From NCBI GenBank assembly GCA_025642075.2, contig JAODUO010000034.1, forward strand, positions 206,001 through 270,000: a stretch of DNA of 64,000 bases, written 5' to 3'. The stretch is from Ridgeia piscesae. Its lineage: Eukaryota > Annelida > Polychaeta > Sabellida > Siboglinidae. Below the pieces are notes generated by a model that saw only the letters and a list, made by a program, of their open reading frames with translations, did no database searches and was not told where the DNA came from. Of this stretch, positions 12,001 to 22,200 are shown one piece after another. A program made the translations under genes and the position numbers. Numbering within the stretch: position 1 is the first letter of the stretch; every line of letters begins with the position of its first letter.

Positions 12001-14448
12001 TAAGAAAAACATGTTTATTTTTACAGCTAAGAATGATGTACGAGGCCTACTGCAGTTACAACAATGGCCTAGAGAGGGCGCTGGAGATGCTCTCAGAACT
12101 TCGGGACTACGAACAGCTTCGTCAGTTTCTTCACACACCTGATGATGAGTTGACGATTGAGGACTACCTGAACCGCCCCATCCAGGTAACTTAGACAATA
12201 CTCAGTTGAACTTTAATTCAGTTACAAAAACAAATTAGTGAACAACGCATTTTAAGACAACCAAAACACAAACATTGCATCCTTGGAGATCTTCTAAAAA
12301 CCCCTTAGGGGCTTGCATAAAGAACTATGTGATGTGTGATTTTGTCTTTTTGGCTCTATCAGTTTATGACTGTGAAATTGTTACTATCTTCTGTGAAAAA
12401 ATTCTTATTTGAAATTTCCACTTACATTTTGATGGTGAGCTTTCTGCAACACTAATTAAAAAAGTAATTATAATTTGTTGAACTCAGAACACTGAAAAGT
12501 ACGGCACTGAGGAAATTATATTACTATTGAGTGAATAAAAATAAGGTAAGTTCTACTGGGCCTAAACCATTGGATGCCAAACTCAGTAATGTTATGTTCC
12601 ATTTCTATATTCACAGAATACTGTGTCCTGTTTGCAGCATATACTGATGTTGCGGGATTCATTGGAAGGCGTTCTCTCTTTCACCCCCACAAACCACCCC
12701 GACTACAAACGTCTCAATGATGTCACTCAGGGTATGTCACCTAATTGTTAGGTAAATTTTATTTAAAGAGGCAGTCGTTGTTATTACATATTATAGTTCA
12801 CAGCCAGTGTAGCAGTAACTGTGTGAAAGTAGACACAATAACATTTAATAATAACATGATGTTAAAATTTAATTTTTTTTTTAAGTTAAAATTAATATAT
12901 GCATTGTAGTGATATTTTTGTTATTTCAACCTAACTTATGTTTACGTTTTTTATTTTAGTGATAACTGCAACATGTGGAAAACTGGTGACCTTCAACTTC
13001 AAGAGGAATTCCACAAGTTCCGGTTCATTGGGGTCAAGGTCATCTAATCACCAGGTCACGCAGTCATCACAAGGCAGTGGCAGCAGCCAATCAATGCTGA
13101 GTGTATCGAGTGTTGATTCAGAAGTCGTGGAGCTTCAGTCCCGCCTCGTATTTGCTCGAGGAATCTCGGTGAGTTTTAATAATCATAAACATTTGCTAAT
13201 GAAAGGCCCCCTCAACACAAATCCAGTTCAGTGTGTGAATGTGTAATGTGTGACCAGTTCATATAGAATGAACAATTGGTTGAATAAATTTTGATTGGTG
13301 AGTTAACTAATGAATGTATAATTGGCCTTGTGCAGTAGTTTGTAGAATTTGACTGCTTCGGCCGGTTTTTGACAAATTTTGACAAATAGAGACGGCATTT
13401 TGGATTGTATACTAGATAGTTGTGAAAAGTATTAAAAATTAGGAGAACTAAAACAGGCTGAGGATGAATTTTAAATCAAATCTGTATTTAGTTGGCCTTT
13501 GTATCAATGCCTTTGTATGTTTATATTACACTATTTATTCATTATACAAAAAACCTTCTGTGATACAATATATGCCATTGGTTAGTATCCATGAAGCGTA
13601 ATCTCACGATAACTTATTAATGTTTCTATCTTCTGTGTCTACAGCACTTCCAACTGGCAAAGGCAAATCGACACGTCGTATTTGCAGGAGACCTTGGGTG
13701 GGTCTGTGACGCCACCTTGTGGCCTGTGTCAGCACTACTATTCAGCGACATGTTGTTGTTGACTCGTCAGGAAGCGGGTGGACGCATCGTTGTAGTGGAC
13801 GAACCAGTTGTCATGATGGACATTGTCCAGGCTGACTTTACCTCTGGTCATCGTAAGTACTGTTGTTTTATACTGGTCAATTGTTAGATAATCATTTATA
13901 CAACTTGACAACTATAAGAAGATTTGTAGAATCCAGACCAAACAGTGTTGTGGAAACTATAACTTACATAGCCAACCAACCCCATAGTCCGACTGACCTT
14001 GATTCTCAAACTCACTAATAAAATAATAAATAATTTACCAAACGAAATGTGCAAATAAGTTTTATTGTGTTATGTTATCATAGAAAACCGACCATAAATG
14101 AATATATATTTTTCTGACACTGCAGCAAATGAATGTGTAAAAACATCTTGTATCAGTTTTATTACTATATTATTATCCACTCATCTTAACAGTAGTGGTT
14201 AGATTAATGTTTAACCAGTGTTACATTATATTTATCGGTCTTTTCGTTTTATTACAGCGTCAGAGTTCACCCTGTGGGTTGAGAGGTCACACACTAGGTC
14301 AGTGAGGGGTGACCTGCGACCTGTCACCCTGCAGACACCCACCATGGAACAGAAGTGTGCATGGAAAACTATCCTGGAGCATCGAGTAAGGACATGCAAG
14401 GCACAGCGCGAGATGTCTCTGTGGCCAGCTGCCGATATCATCATTTAG
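3552..14448 (+). CDS. Gene A: C2-PDZ-DH-PH Rho guanine-nucleotide exchange factor (PsGEF-like), 15 exons
   Basis: Predicted Rho-family GTPase exchange factor. Exons: 3552-3610, 4612-4706, 7189-7257, 7369-7435, 8039-8132, 8463-8512, 9283-9470, 9895-10543, 11036-11206, 11569-11673, 12027-12185, 12638-12731, 12960-13168, 13645-13852, 14258-14448. All have AG/GT borders and compatible phases, giving about 801 residues and ending at TAG 14446-14448. Order: C2 (first five exons), PDZ (9283 exon), Ser-rich linker (9895 exon), DH (11036-12731), linker, PH (13645-14448). The C2 part carries [10 protein letters not shown] and [15 protein letters not shown], which closely resemble vertebrate RGS3. RGS3, however, ends in an RGS domain, not DH-PH. 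The 5' end is uncertain: either an earlier exon lies outside what I could find, or translation starts at ATG 3491 by reading through. From memory, this domain order matches protostome-specific GEF. It would act at the membrane or cortex, with PDZ as scaffold contact (family inference). Confidence 0.88.
4612..4706 (+). CDS. Gene A exon: C2 domain, NP-H-F motif
   Basis: Acceptor ttcttgcag, donor gtgagt, 95 nt, exit phase 2. The start reads [12 protein letters not shown] and the end [10 protein letters not shown]. The NPxF element before a beta strand is typical of C2 domains. The homologous gene C exon is also 95 nt. Confidence 0.88.
6737..6894. mobile_element. Small TIR element (MITE-like) in a TA microsatellite
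   Basis: ACAGGGTGC at 6737 is matched by the inverted GCACCCTGT ending near 6894, with TATATA on both sides. There is no coding capacity in 158 bp. The TA flanks suggest a TA-targeting Tc1/mariner-type parent; this is inference. It lies in a gene A intron. Confidence 0.5.
6893..7018. repeat. (TATG)n then (TA)n microsatellite
   Basis: About 19 TATG units followed by about 25 TA units, in the intron before gene A exon 7189-7257. Confidence 0.95.
7189..7257 (+). CDS. Gene A exon: C2 domain, beta-6 strand
   Basis: Acceptor ttgttcag, donor gtaagt, 69 nt. It encodes [20 protein letters not shown]. The L-V-V-W strand followed by a charged loop fits the C2 Ca/lipid-loop side and closely resembles RGS3. 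Gene B has a 69-nt counterpart. Confidence 0.92.
7369..7435 (+). CDS. Gene A exon: C2 domain, GCMSFG motif
   Basis: Acceptor attttcag, donor gtaag, 67 nt. It encodes [20 protein letters not shown]. The GCMSFG core is the most RGS3-like stretch in the window. Gene B has a 67-nt counterpart reading LGCVRLGRKHL. Confidence 0.93.
8039..8132 (+). CDS. Gene A exon: end of C2 domain (GWYYLL)
   Basis: Acceptor gtttgtag, donor gtaggt, 94 nt, exit phase 1. The [20 protein letters not shown] strand and helix close the C2 domain as in RGS3. Confidence 0.93.
8463..8512 (+). CDS. Gene A exon: C2-PDZ linker
   Basis: Acceptor ttttgcag, donor gtgagt, 50 nt. It encodes [16 protein letters not shown], a short polar linker that leads into the first PDZ strand. 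The gene B counterpart is also exactly 50 nt. Confidence 0.85.
8933..9050. repeat. Two (TA)n blocks with inverted CATCCC/GGGATG
   Basis: TA runs separated by a short unique piece. CATCCCATAT and ATATGGGATG flank the second run as a short inverted repeat, so a hairpin is possible. Confidence 0.9.
9165..9272. repeat. 36-bp tandem repeat, 3 copies, abutting PDZ acceptor
   Basis: Three nearly identical 36-bp units beginning ATTGTGTGAGTGACCGG end 10 bp before the gene A PDZ exon, so they form the 3' end of that intron. Confidence 0.92.
9283..9470 (+). CDS. Gene A exon: PDZ domain
   Basis: One 188-nt exon encodes nearly the whole PDZ fold. GYGFTLRG is the carboxylate-binding loop, followed by [20 protein letters not shown] (strands around helix alpha-1) and the alpha-2 segment AATVAHIVR. 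The acceptor is weak in pyrimidines because a 36-bp tandem repeat abuts it. The gene B PDZ exon has the same length. Confidence 0.95.
9895..10543 (+). CDS. Gene A exon: Ser-rich linker with three W motifs
   Basis: A 649-nt exon, open throughout in the frame set by the PDZ exon and ending before gtgagg. It is low complexity, rich in Ser/Thr, and ends in an acidic patch ([19 protein letters not shown]). Three similar segments, [18 protein letters not shown] and RLSWQQTCS, are spaced 30-40 residues apart. It is probably disordered and regulatory. The gene B homologue is only 235 nt. Confidence 0.88.
11036..11206 (+). CDS. Gene A exon: DH domain CR1
   Basis: 171 nt, 57 codons, both borders phase 0. 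[20 protein letters not shown] matches the first DH helix, with its E-x-x-(F/Y)-V and the RPL turn. [11 protein letters not shown] follows, as in CR1/CR2 of RhoGEFs. The gene B counterpart is also 171 nt and shares [15 protein letters not shown]. Confidence 0.95.
11569..11673 (+). CDS. Gene A exon: DH domain CR2 start
   Basis: 105 nt, phase 0. [20 protein letters not shown] continues the DH helix after NVEK. It ends IGDVYHPK before gtagga. The gene B homologue is 24 nt longer because of a Ser/Asp-rich insertion. Confidence 0.93.
12027..12185 (+). CDS. Gene A exon: DH domain CR2/CR3
   Basis: 159 nt, phase 0. [15 protein letters not shown] is the usual DH 'Y..Y..N...A' helix. [15 protein letters not shown] is the start of CR3. 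Gene B splits the same segment over two exons. Confidence 0.95.
12638..12731 (+). CDS. Gene A exon: DH domain CR3
   Basis: 94 nt, exit phase 1. [13 protein letters not shown], then [14 protein letters not shown] (the 'hpDy..L..a' helix). Most DH domains have Gln-Arg after the Pro of CR3; here it is Gln-His. Confidence 0.93.
12960..13168 (+). CDS. Gene A exon: end of DH and DH-PH linker
   Basis: 209 nt, entry phase 1. A short hydrophobic start ([13 protein letters not shown]) is followed by a Ser/Gly-rich insert, then [13 protein letters not shown] leading into the PH domain. Confidence 0.9.
13645..13852 (+). CDS. Gene A exon: PH domain, N-terminal strands
   Basis: 208 nt. It encodes [20 protein letters not shown] then [12 protein letters not shown] and [15 protein letters not shown]. 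This is the PH beta-1 to beta-5 pattern, with the typical 'FSDMLLL' strand. Confidence 0.92.
14258..14448 (+). CDS. Gene A terminal exon: PH C-terminal helix and stop
   Basis: Acceptor attacag, entry phase 1, TAG at 14446-14448. [10 protein letters not shown] is the last PH strand. [14 protein letters not shown] is the C-terminal PH helix with its conserved Trp. A short tail follows. Confidence 0.94.
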
Positions 14449-14482
14449 GGGCAATCTCCATCTGGCCTCTCAGAAATATGTT

Positions 14483-15000
14483 GTTGCAATGATGTCATTG
14501 CGTCATGTTTGTTTTGATTCTAATTTAACTTGACATATGCATGCAGACAAATATCATACTTATGTTATGTGTACATTTGTGAGAACATGTTTTGTAAATG
14601 TGTACAATGAATCAGTTACGCATCTGTGCTATTGATTAATTTTGACATATTAGTAGATTTATTATGTCAATATTTCATTGCGTTGTGTCAAGTCTGACTT
14701 AACCTTACATACACATGCAGACAGAAATGAATTAGCAAGCATCATTTGTGAGAACTTGTGTGTGTACGTGTAGTATCTGTACAGAGGAGTAATATTGTAT
14801 TATTAGATAATATATATATATATATATTATAATTGTAATGTCAACACGTCATCAGGTTGTGTTAATTCTCACATAATCGTACATGCAGACACACAACTAA
14901 TCATATTTACCATTACGCATACATCTGTGAAAATATTACATTTTGTTGTGAATTTGTGCGGTGTATATGTGTACATAGAGAGTGGAATATTGCTGAGACA
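14483..15000 (+). repeat. Three degenerate ~180-bp repeats in gene A 3' UTR
   Basis: Units starting near 14483, 14667 and 14830 share a TGTCA..TTGCGT-like start, then ACATGCAGACA and a TGTGAGAACATG/TGTGTAC-like end. Identity is moderate. Confidence 0.5.
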
Positions 15001-15392
15001 TATTCTTGCTTAATGTTTTATATATATTCAGCTACAACGAACGACATAATCTATTTCTTACAATGCACACATGCATGAACATGCACAAACACACCCATAC
15101 ATGTTCCACCACTAATTACTTTTATGTTGTATTTAATTTCTGTACATACAGTGTATTCATTTGTGTAGTTAAAGCAAAACTTGTTGATTGTTTGAACAAT
15201 GTGTGGCTAGGTACACAGGATACTAGTGTGATTGTAGTACAGGCATATAGAAATTAGTTTTGTTTGTAATGTGTCATTACAATTATGACATCAAAGTATA
15301 TCATTACAGGCTTTTACACAATATATACGTGTATTACCATATTATATGTAAAATGTAGTGTTTACATTTACAACTTTTGTTTACTGTATGTA

Positions 15393-15398
15393 AATAAA
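15393..15398 (+). promoter_or_regulatory. Polyadenylation signal candidate, gene A
   Basis: AATAAA within TAAATAAATAAATAAATG, 945 bp after the gene A stop. A second AATAAA is at 15754. Confidence 0.4.
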
Positions 15399-15617
15399 TA
15401 AATAAATGTAAATATTTGTAATGTTGCCAAACTGACTCTAGTCAAATATCTACATGATCTACAAGAATTTTACTCATGCCATGTTCACAAACATTCACAC
15501 GTTACATGTTAAAGGATTCAATATGAACATGTTGCAAACATTGCACTTTGTAAATTCGTGTTCAGGTCATTTAGGTCAAACTCCACAAGTGTATGCATAC
15601 AAAACTTCAAACAAGAG

Positions 15618-15623
15618 TTTATT
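15618..15623 (-). promoter_or_regulatory. Polyadenylation signal candidate, gene B
   Basis: AATAAA on the minus strand, 425 bp past the gene B stop. Confidence 0.4.
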
Positions 15624-16047
15624 ATGTGTAATTTTATTTCCATATTCGATATAATTACCATATACATATGTACACCTATGTACAACCTTCGTATCAAACA
15701 ACATATTTACAAATGTTCACTTTCCATATACAACATTCAATAACCGAAGCTTCAATAAATACAAAGCAAAAATACCCAAACTGAATGTTTTCTTCATCTG
15801 AAGACATTCCACATTCACACTTCTTCTTAAATGAACATCTAAGAATGCCTGTGAAAACTTCCCTTGCTTCTAATATATTTTAACTAACAGTGCACTGTTT
15901 CATGTCTCGGCCTCAAATCTCCAAAAAGTTTCTTTATACTACATGTCTCCTGAAACAGTATAAACAATTAGAACAATAATAATAATATGACTTGCTACAC
16001 GCCAATAGAAAAGGTGAGTGACCATTTCAACAACAATTGTCACACGG

Positions 16048-16211
16048 CTACACACTAACTGACCAGACCTTCCTCAGAGACACACACGCCTTGATCTGCT
16101 GTTCCAGGCTATCCCTCCATGCCACCTTGTCGTCATAGCAACCAGCACGCAGTCGGTAGTTTCTCGTGGCAGTCGCCCCATCATTCTGTGTTGAAAGGAT
16201 GAAGTCGCACG
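16048..16211 (-). CDS. Gene B terminal exon: PH C-terminal helix and stop
   Basis: 164 nt, entry phase 1, TAG at 16050-16048. CDFILSTQND is the last PH strand and DKVAWRDSLEQQIKA the Trp-containing helix, aligned with gene [15 protein letters not shown]. Confidence 0.92.
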
Positions 16212-19200
16212 CTGCAGAAGAGAAGATTTTTTTCATGGGAAATATCAACCAATCTCACATCGCCGGAATATAATATTAAGATACAATTTGATTTAGTGAG
16301 TTAAAGCATAAATACCTGTATACTGTTGCAAAATATTTAGGACAGAATGGTTGTAATTATTATATTGACAGTGGTTAAGATTCAGAAAATATACAAGTTG
16401 CTACACAAACAATGAGTACATAAAGTATGGGATTTTATGCATGATTTCCCAAGCTTAACAAAACTGAGACTTCTGAATTCAGTTCATTTTTGCACAGTGA
16501 TTATACTAGCTATTAAGATGAATTAATCAGACATTTATTTTTGACTTGCCCCAGTAAAACATGGCTGATGAAGAAATCATTTAACCTCAATGTACCATAA
16601 CACAACTATACACATTTTCATACCTTGCCCTATCTAACAGTCTATTCTGATGCATTTTGGCTGATACGTTGAAGCAAGTCTTGGCTGAGATGATGACAAC
16701 AAAGACCATAGAATTGAGAGGTGCTGTCAACTGTTTTTGGTAGCTTTCAATTTTGTTCAGGCCATCCAAAAATTCCTGGTGCTCACCAAACGTTTAAACT
16801 CTCCAACAAACTGCTATAAAATTCACATTTTCCCTACAAATTTTTTGTTTTAAGACTAGCCCATACCAACCAAATTTACAATGCAAAGTGCTCACTCTAT
16901 TCCCTGGATATTGCACGATTAATCCCACCAAAACTATCAGCTCATCAGGCAAGACGGAATTGAACACTTACGATGGTCACATTCAAACTGCATCCGCACA
17001 ATGTCCTTTAGTCTCAGTGGCTCCCCCGCCAGTGTCATGTGACCTTCAGAGTGGACACACATCATCAGTAGAGCGTCTTCCATCAGTGCTACCACTAGTG
17101 GCCGATAGGTGGCAGCACAGATGGACACAAGTTGTCCAGAGTAGAGCACGGGTCGGTCGGCGATGCTCATCTGGTAAAAAATAATTAAAAAAATTGTATT
17201 TCTTTATTATTCAATAATGCTTGATGGTCACAGGCATGTTAGGCAGGACGATTGATGCAGACCTGTCCAATGAATTTTACAATTTAATCCTGATACAAAC
17301 ACTTGTTGCCCGGGTAATCCAAATTATTATAAAAATAGTTGCTGTAAAGAGATCATATTTAGCTTGTAACATCAATTAAGAAAATGATGTATGACATATT
17401 ATAGTGACTTTCAAAAGTGTTTTGTAATATAACACTACATTTTTAATTTAACATAATACTGTAAGTAACTTTGCGTCCAATTTTCAGCCATTATATATTC
17501 TTACCTCTACAGTCTTGCTCAAGTTGTCGGACCTCTCGCGGTGTTGTCGTCTCAGTGACCTCTGTGACCTTGACCCCACAGAGGTCACACTGTGGAATGA
17601 CTTCTGGCAGATGGACGAGTCATGGGCACATGCACTCCCAAGAGCTGGAAACACATACAAATGACAATTAATAAACTTTCAAAGAAGTAGATTTTATTTA
17701 CTGAACCCAAACATTTGACAGACTGATGAATATAAATGTATTTACTGAAAGAATCACTCATTAAAATCAATGGGAATTACAATAATTAGTAACATAATAA
17801 TATTTGTAAAAATAAAACATTCTGAAATACTTCTAAAATACCTTTCGTCACATCACCAGGGACGACTGTAAGGAAACAGAATTACCAATAAATACAACTA
17901 CCGGTAATTAAAAAATATTCAATTTTCCTTCACAAAAATCGGTTTAACTGTGATGAAAGAAAATGGCTGAATAAATACGTGTATTTAGAAAATCTCTAAA
18001 ACACTGAGGATTTCATTTGACATCTGAGAGAACACAAAATGGGTATAAAACAACAGAAACATAAATAGCAAGATATTGGAAAGGGAGAGAGAGGCACAGG
18101 GATGAATTCAACAAGGTACAACTGCAGTGTTGTTATCTAGACTTACAGTGACACTGCCTAGTGCCTAGACAGAGACTTATTGATGCCTAGTGCCTAGACA
18201 GAGACTTATTGATGACAGGGACATTGTTGACATACCTCTGATGACAAACTGCAGATTGTCAAAGTCACTGTTGTCAGGTGATGTGTACAGTAAGATCCTC
18301 TCAAAGCCTCGGTACAACTGCTCAAGATGCTGCCAGGAACAAAGTCAACATGATGAGTAATTAGCACTTTATGTCAGAAAAACAAACAAACAAACAAACA
18401 AGCAAATATTAATTGAATAAGACCAGAAGTTTTAATATGTTTCTTTCCATAAATATAACATAAAATGCATTTATAAAATAGATGTGGTTTTTAATATAAA
18501 ACAACCAATGTGTCCTACCTGGATTGGTTTGCACAGGAAGTCTTCAATCGTCAACTCATCTGAACCATTCACTTTCTCAGCATCCTAAACAAAACCCATC
18601 TGGTTAATTGACTTTATGACTTTAATTTTTATTTATATGTGTAAAATACGTTTCTTAACATAAGATAACAATTTTAGTAGTCCAATGTTTTGCGACTGGC
18701 ACAAATTCAACAGAAGCCATTTATTTATCAAGAGACTCTTCAAAATAATTAAAACAAATCTATTAAATAACGCAATGTTTCATAAAAATAAATAATTATG
18801 ATTTGATTGAGCATGAAACAGCAATGTTCTATTTTATCCATGCCTATATAGAAGGTTCTTATTTTCTCTCCACAATGATGCAAGTGATTTACCTGGAGGA
18901 ATGAGATGACCGTTGTCTGTAGCATGAGTGACCCCAGCAGTTGGATGGACTGGGTCAGTCCTGCATTGTACACACGATACGCTTCACTGCACATCTTCAC
19001 CTGCAACAATGATACACATGAGATATATGCAACATCACAAACTGACATACCCCAGGAGGTAACCACAACTTACAGGTCACTGTAGATTAATAATTGAAAT
19101 TGAAATTATGCAAACAAGATGGTGGCATCTAGATTGTATTCTTTATTGTATTATTAATTTCCATGACTGTGTATCCAAGAATCAGAACAAAACTCATCGT

Positions 19201-22200
19201 TATTAAATATGAATATATTTGTAACCGAGATTTAGTAGAAGAGTTGAATAGTTCTACCTTAGACCTGTAGATGGCGCCAATGTCACTGCTGATGATGTCA
19301 TCGTCTCCGCTGCCAATGCCAGACGAGTCACTCTCCACACTAATGGTCGTCAACTGACCCAGGAAGTACTCGGAGATGGCCACAAGCTGAAGGAGGGAAA
19401 TTACAGTGAAAAACATGTCAAACTAGGTTTGTTTGTCCATAAAAATGTAATGTTATCAATATATTAATTCCTCTGCCGTTTTCTCCCATTCTTCACTTTT
19501 TACCTGTCTTCCCTTTCAAGATTTCTCTTACTTTTGCTCTTCCTTTTTTCCTTCCAATATCCTCTCTTATCATCAGCAATCCAGTTTCCAAGCTTCTATG
19601 TAATTATTGACATGACGCATGTGTTCATACAAGAATCTTAAACTGACCTTCTCGACATTTTGGAAGAGTGTGGCGTGTTGCCTGGATGAGACGAGGCAGT
19701 GGCGCAGCGGGCGAGAGAACCGTTGTATCCCACACTGCATCTGGGTGACAAACTCCTCCTCCAGGGCGTGTATGCTCTCTACGGCTCTCTGTCGTTCCTG
19801 CTCCTCCACTGGCACTGACTGCAAACAGGTACATTTCACTTTATTTATTATTAATTAGGATAATACTAAAATCTATACTAATCAAAAGTAGTATTCTTTA
19901 TTCAGCAATACATAATAACTTTGTTATGTATAATTAATTGGGGAAAGGGAATATGTTAATTTGAGTTCTCACAAAACAACCCTATCAGCATATGAAGATG
20001 CTTTAAATTTGCTCTCCCCAATGTTGAATTTGTTTTAAACATTAGGTGTGTTAAATAAATATAAGGGAATATAACATTGTATAATGTTCTTCCCATTTTG
20101 TTCTCTTTATGCTATTATAATATTTGCCTTGATTTGATCTGTACACACTGTATAGAGCTACAATAAATTGATTTGATTTATATAATATCAACTAATAAAT
20201 TTGCTATATACATCCACCTATAACCATTGTTATTTGGAGACAGCAGCACACGTGATCACACCTACAGTGTGCTCCAGGTACTTCAGTGCCTTCCACCTGT
20301 CTCTACAACTACACAATTTGCAAATGTGCTCCTCAGTATAATAATTCTACTTGTCCTATCACAGCCAGTCTTATTATTATAGCAGTCGCTTATAGATTTT
20401 AAAATGTTTTATGATTTGTTTTTACTCTTTTCTACATTCTTTTGGTTACATTACAACAGTTGAGCAAGTGTTATCACTTGCAAAGAGCGCTATATAAATT
20501 TGGTATATAATAATAATATCATAATAATAAACAAGATATACTTACAAGTAAACTGAATGTGACGTCTGAAGACTGACTGCAGCTTCCCCTGACATCCTCC
20601 TGTGTCTTCCCTTCTTCCTTCTCATCCAAACACTGTTGCCGTGACGACTGGACCGTCAGATCACTTTGGGAGCTTGTACATTCGAAATGAAGATCCTCCA
20701 AAGAGTAAACAATCTTCTGTTGCCATGGTGACTTCTCATGACGTCTACGTATGTCAAGAGTGATGTCAGAGTTGGCATGTCTGCAAACATATTTCCATTA
20801 CAAAATTTCCATTTAAAGTACATGTACTTTATATATTTTTCACAAATTATTTTCCGCTTAAAATGTGTCTCATAATTTTTTCATAGCAATATTATATTTT
20901 GTGATAAAATATATAAATAAATTATTTACCAGTAAAATATTTTAAATAATCAGTCAAAGTACCGTAACTAATATTTTCAAAAATATATTTGTTATGGAAT
21001 ATATTTCCATAAATAAATTTAACAATATACTTTTGCTACAATAATTTTTATAACATATTCCACCTACAAAATATCACTTTAATGTTGTTTGTATAAAAAT
21101 GTTTCCATAAAATATAGTTTCTATCCATAAGACATATTTTTCATAAAATATTTCTGTTACACATAAACACGTATTTGTATGTTGACAGGTAAATTGTACA
21201 TTCTCACCTGACCAATGCAGCAATGTCCAGCTTGTCCAGGTCACTCACATCACATTCATTGATGTGAGTGATGTAATCACCCTCCCTCAGTCCGGCCAAC
21301 TGGGCTGAACCACCCTGTCTGATGTGTCCCACTTGGGTAGGGCACCCGCCCCGCACCGTGAACCCGTAGCCCTTGTGAAGACACTTCACCTCAAGCTGAT
21401 GGCAAAACACAATTTATTTATATTTTTATAAAAATGTATTGACCAATTTCAAGAAAGAACATTTTTGTTGGAGCTTGGATTTAGATGACAAGATGTCTTC
21501 TTCGTCTTGTTTTTATTGCTATAGTCATAACTCTTGTGGTTTGAGTATTACTTTGATAATACAGTCATGTTTCGTTTATCGGGTTTTCTAACAATAATCC
21601 GATTGTTTCACGATCAGCACATTTACTTTGGGAGCCATCTTGAGGACCGTGTATAATAAGGTGTATCTCTAATCTGTAAGTTTCGTTTGTCTGACCAAAA
21701 ACCTTGGGAACCCAAGTGTGTGGATAAATGAAATGTGAATATGTTAATAATGAGACAGAATAAGTTCTATCTTATAACTTATAACTTATAACTTATAACT
21801 TATAACTTATAACTTATAACTTATAACTTATAACTTATAACTTATAACTTATAACTTATAACTTATAACTTATAACTTATAACTTCAGAAAGCCAACTCA
21901 ACCAGTGCTTACGATCAAAATATTAAGCATTGTCAACATTGGTCGATACAGGACAGACGTAGGGAGAAATAACAACCTTGATATGATGGTGACATTGTGT
22001 TTTTATCATACACAAATAAATGTGGCAGGAAAGTCTACACATTTATGAGGGATTTGACTTTAATAGAATATTCCATTTGAGATGCAGCAAAGTCAGAATA
22101 ACACTTCAAATCAACTGTGCACGTTATGATATAAATGTGAAATTCAATTATCTTTATTTTATATGGTTTATCAGCATTTAATTATATTGTTTACCATAAA

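Larger units (their letters stand above)
14449..16047. other. Convergent 3' UTRs of genes A and B
   Basis: No coding signal. Plus-strand AATAAA occurs at 15393-15398 and 15754-15759. A minus-strand AATAAA is at 15623-15618. The last plus signal lies beyond the minus one, so the two transcripts may overlap at their 3' ends. Confidence 0.6.
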
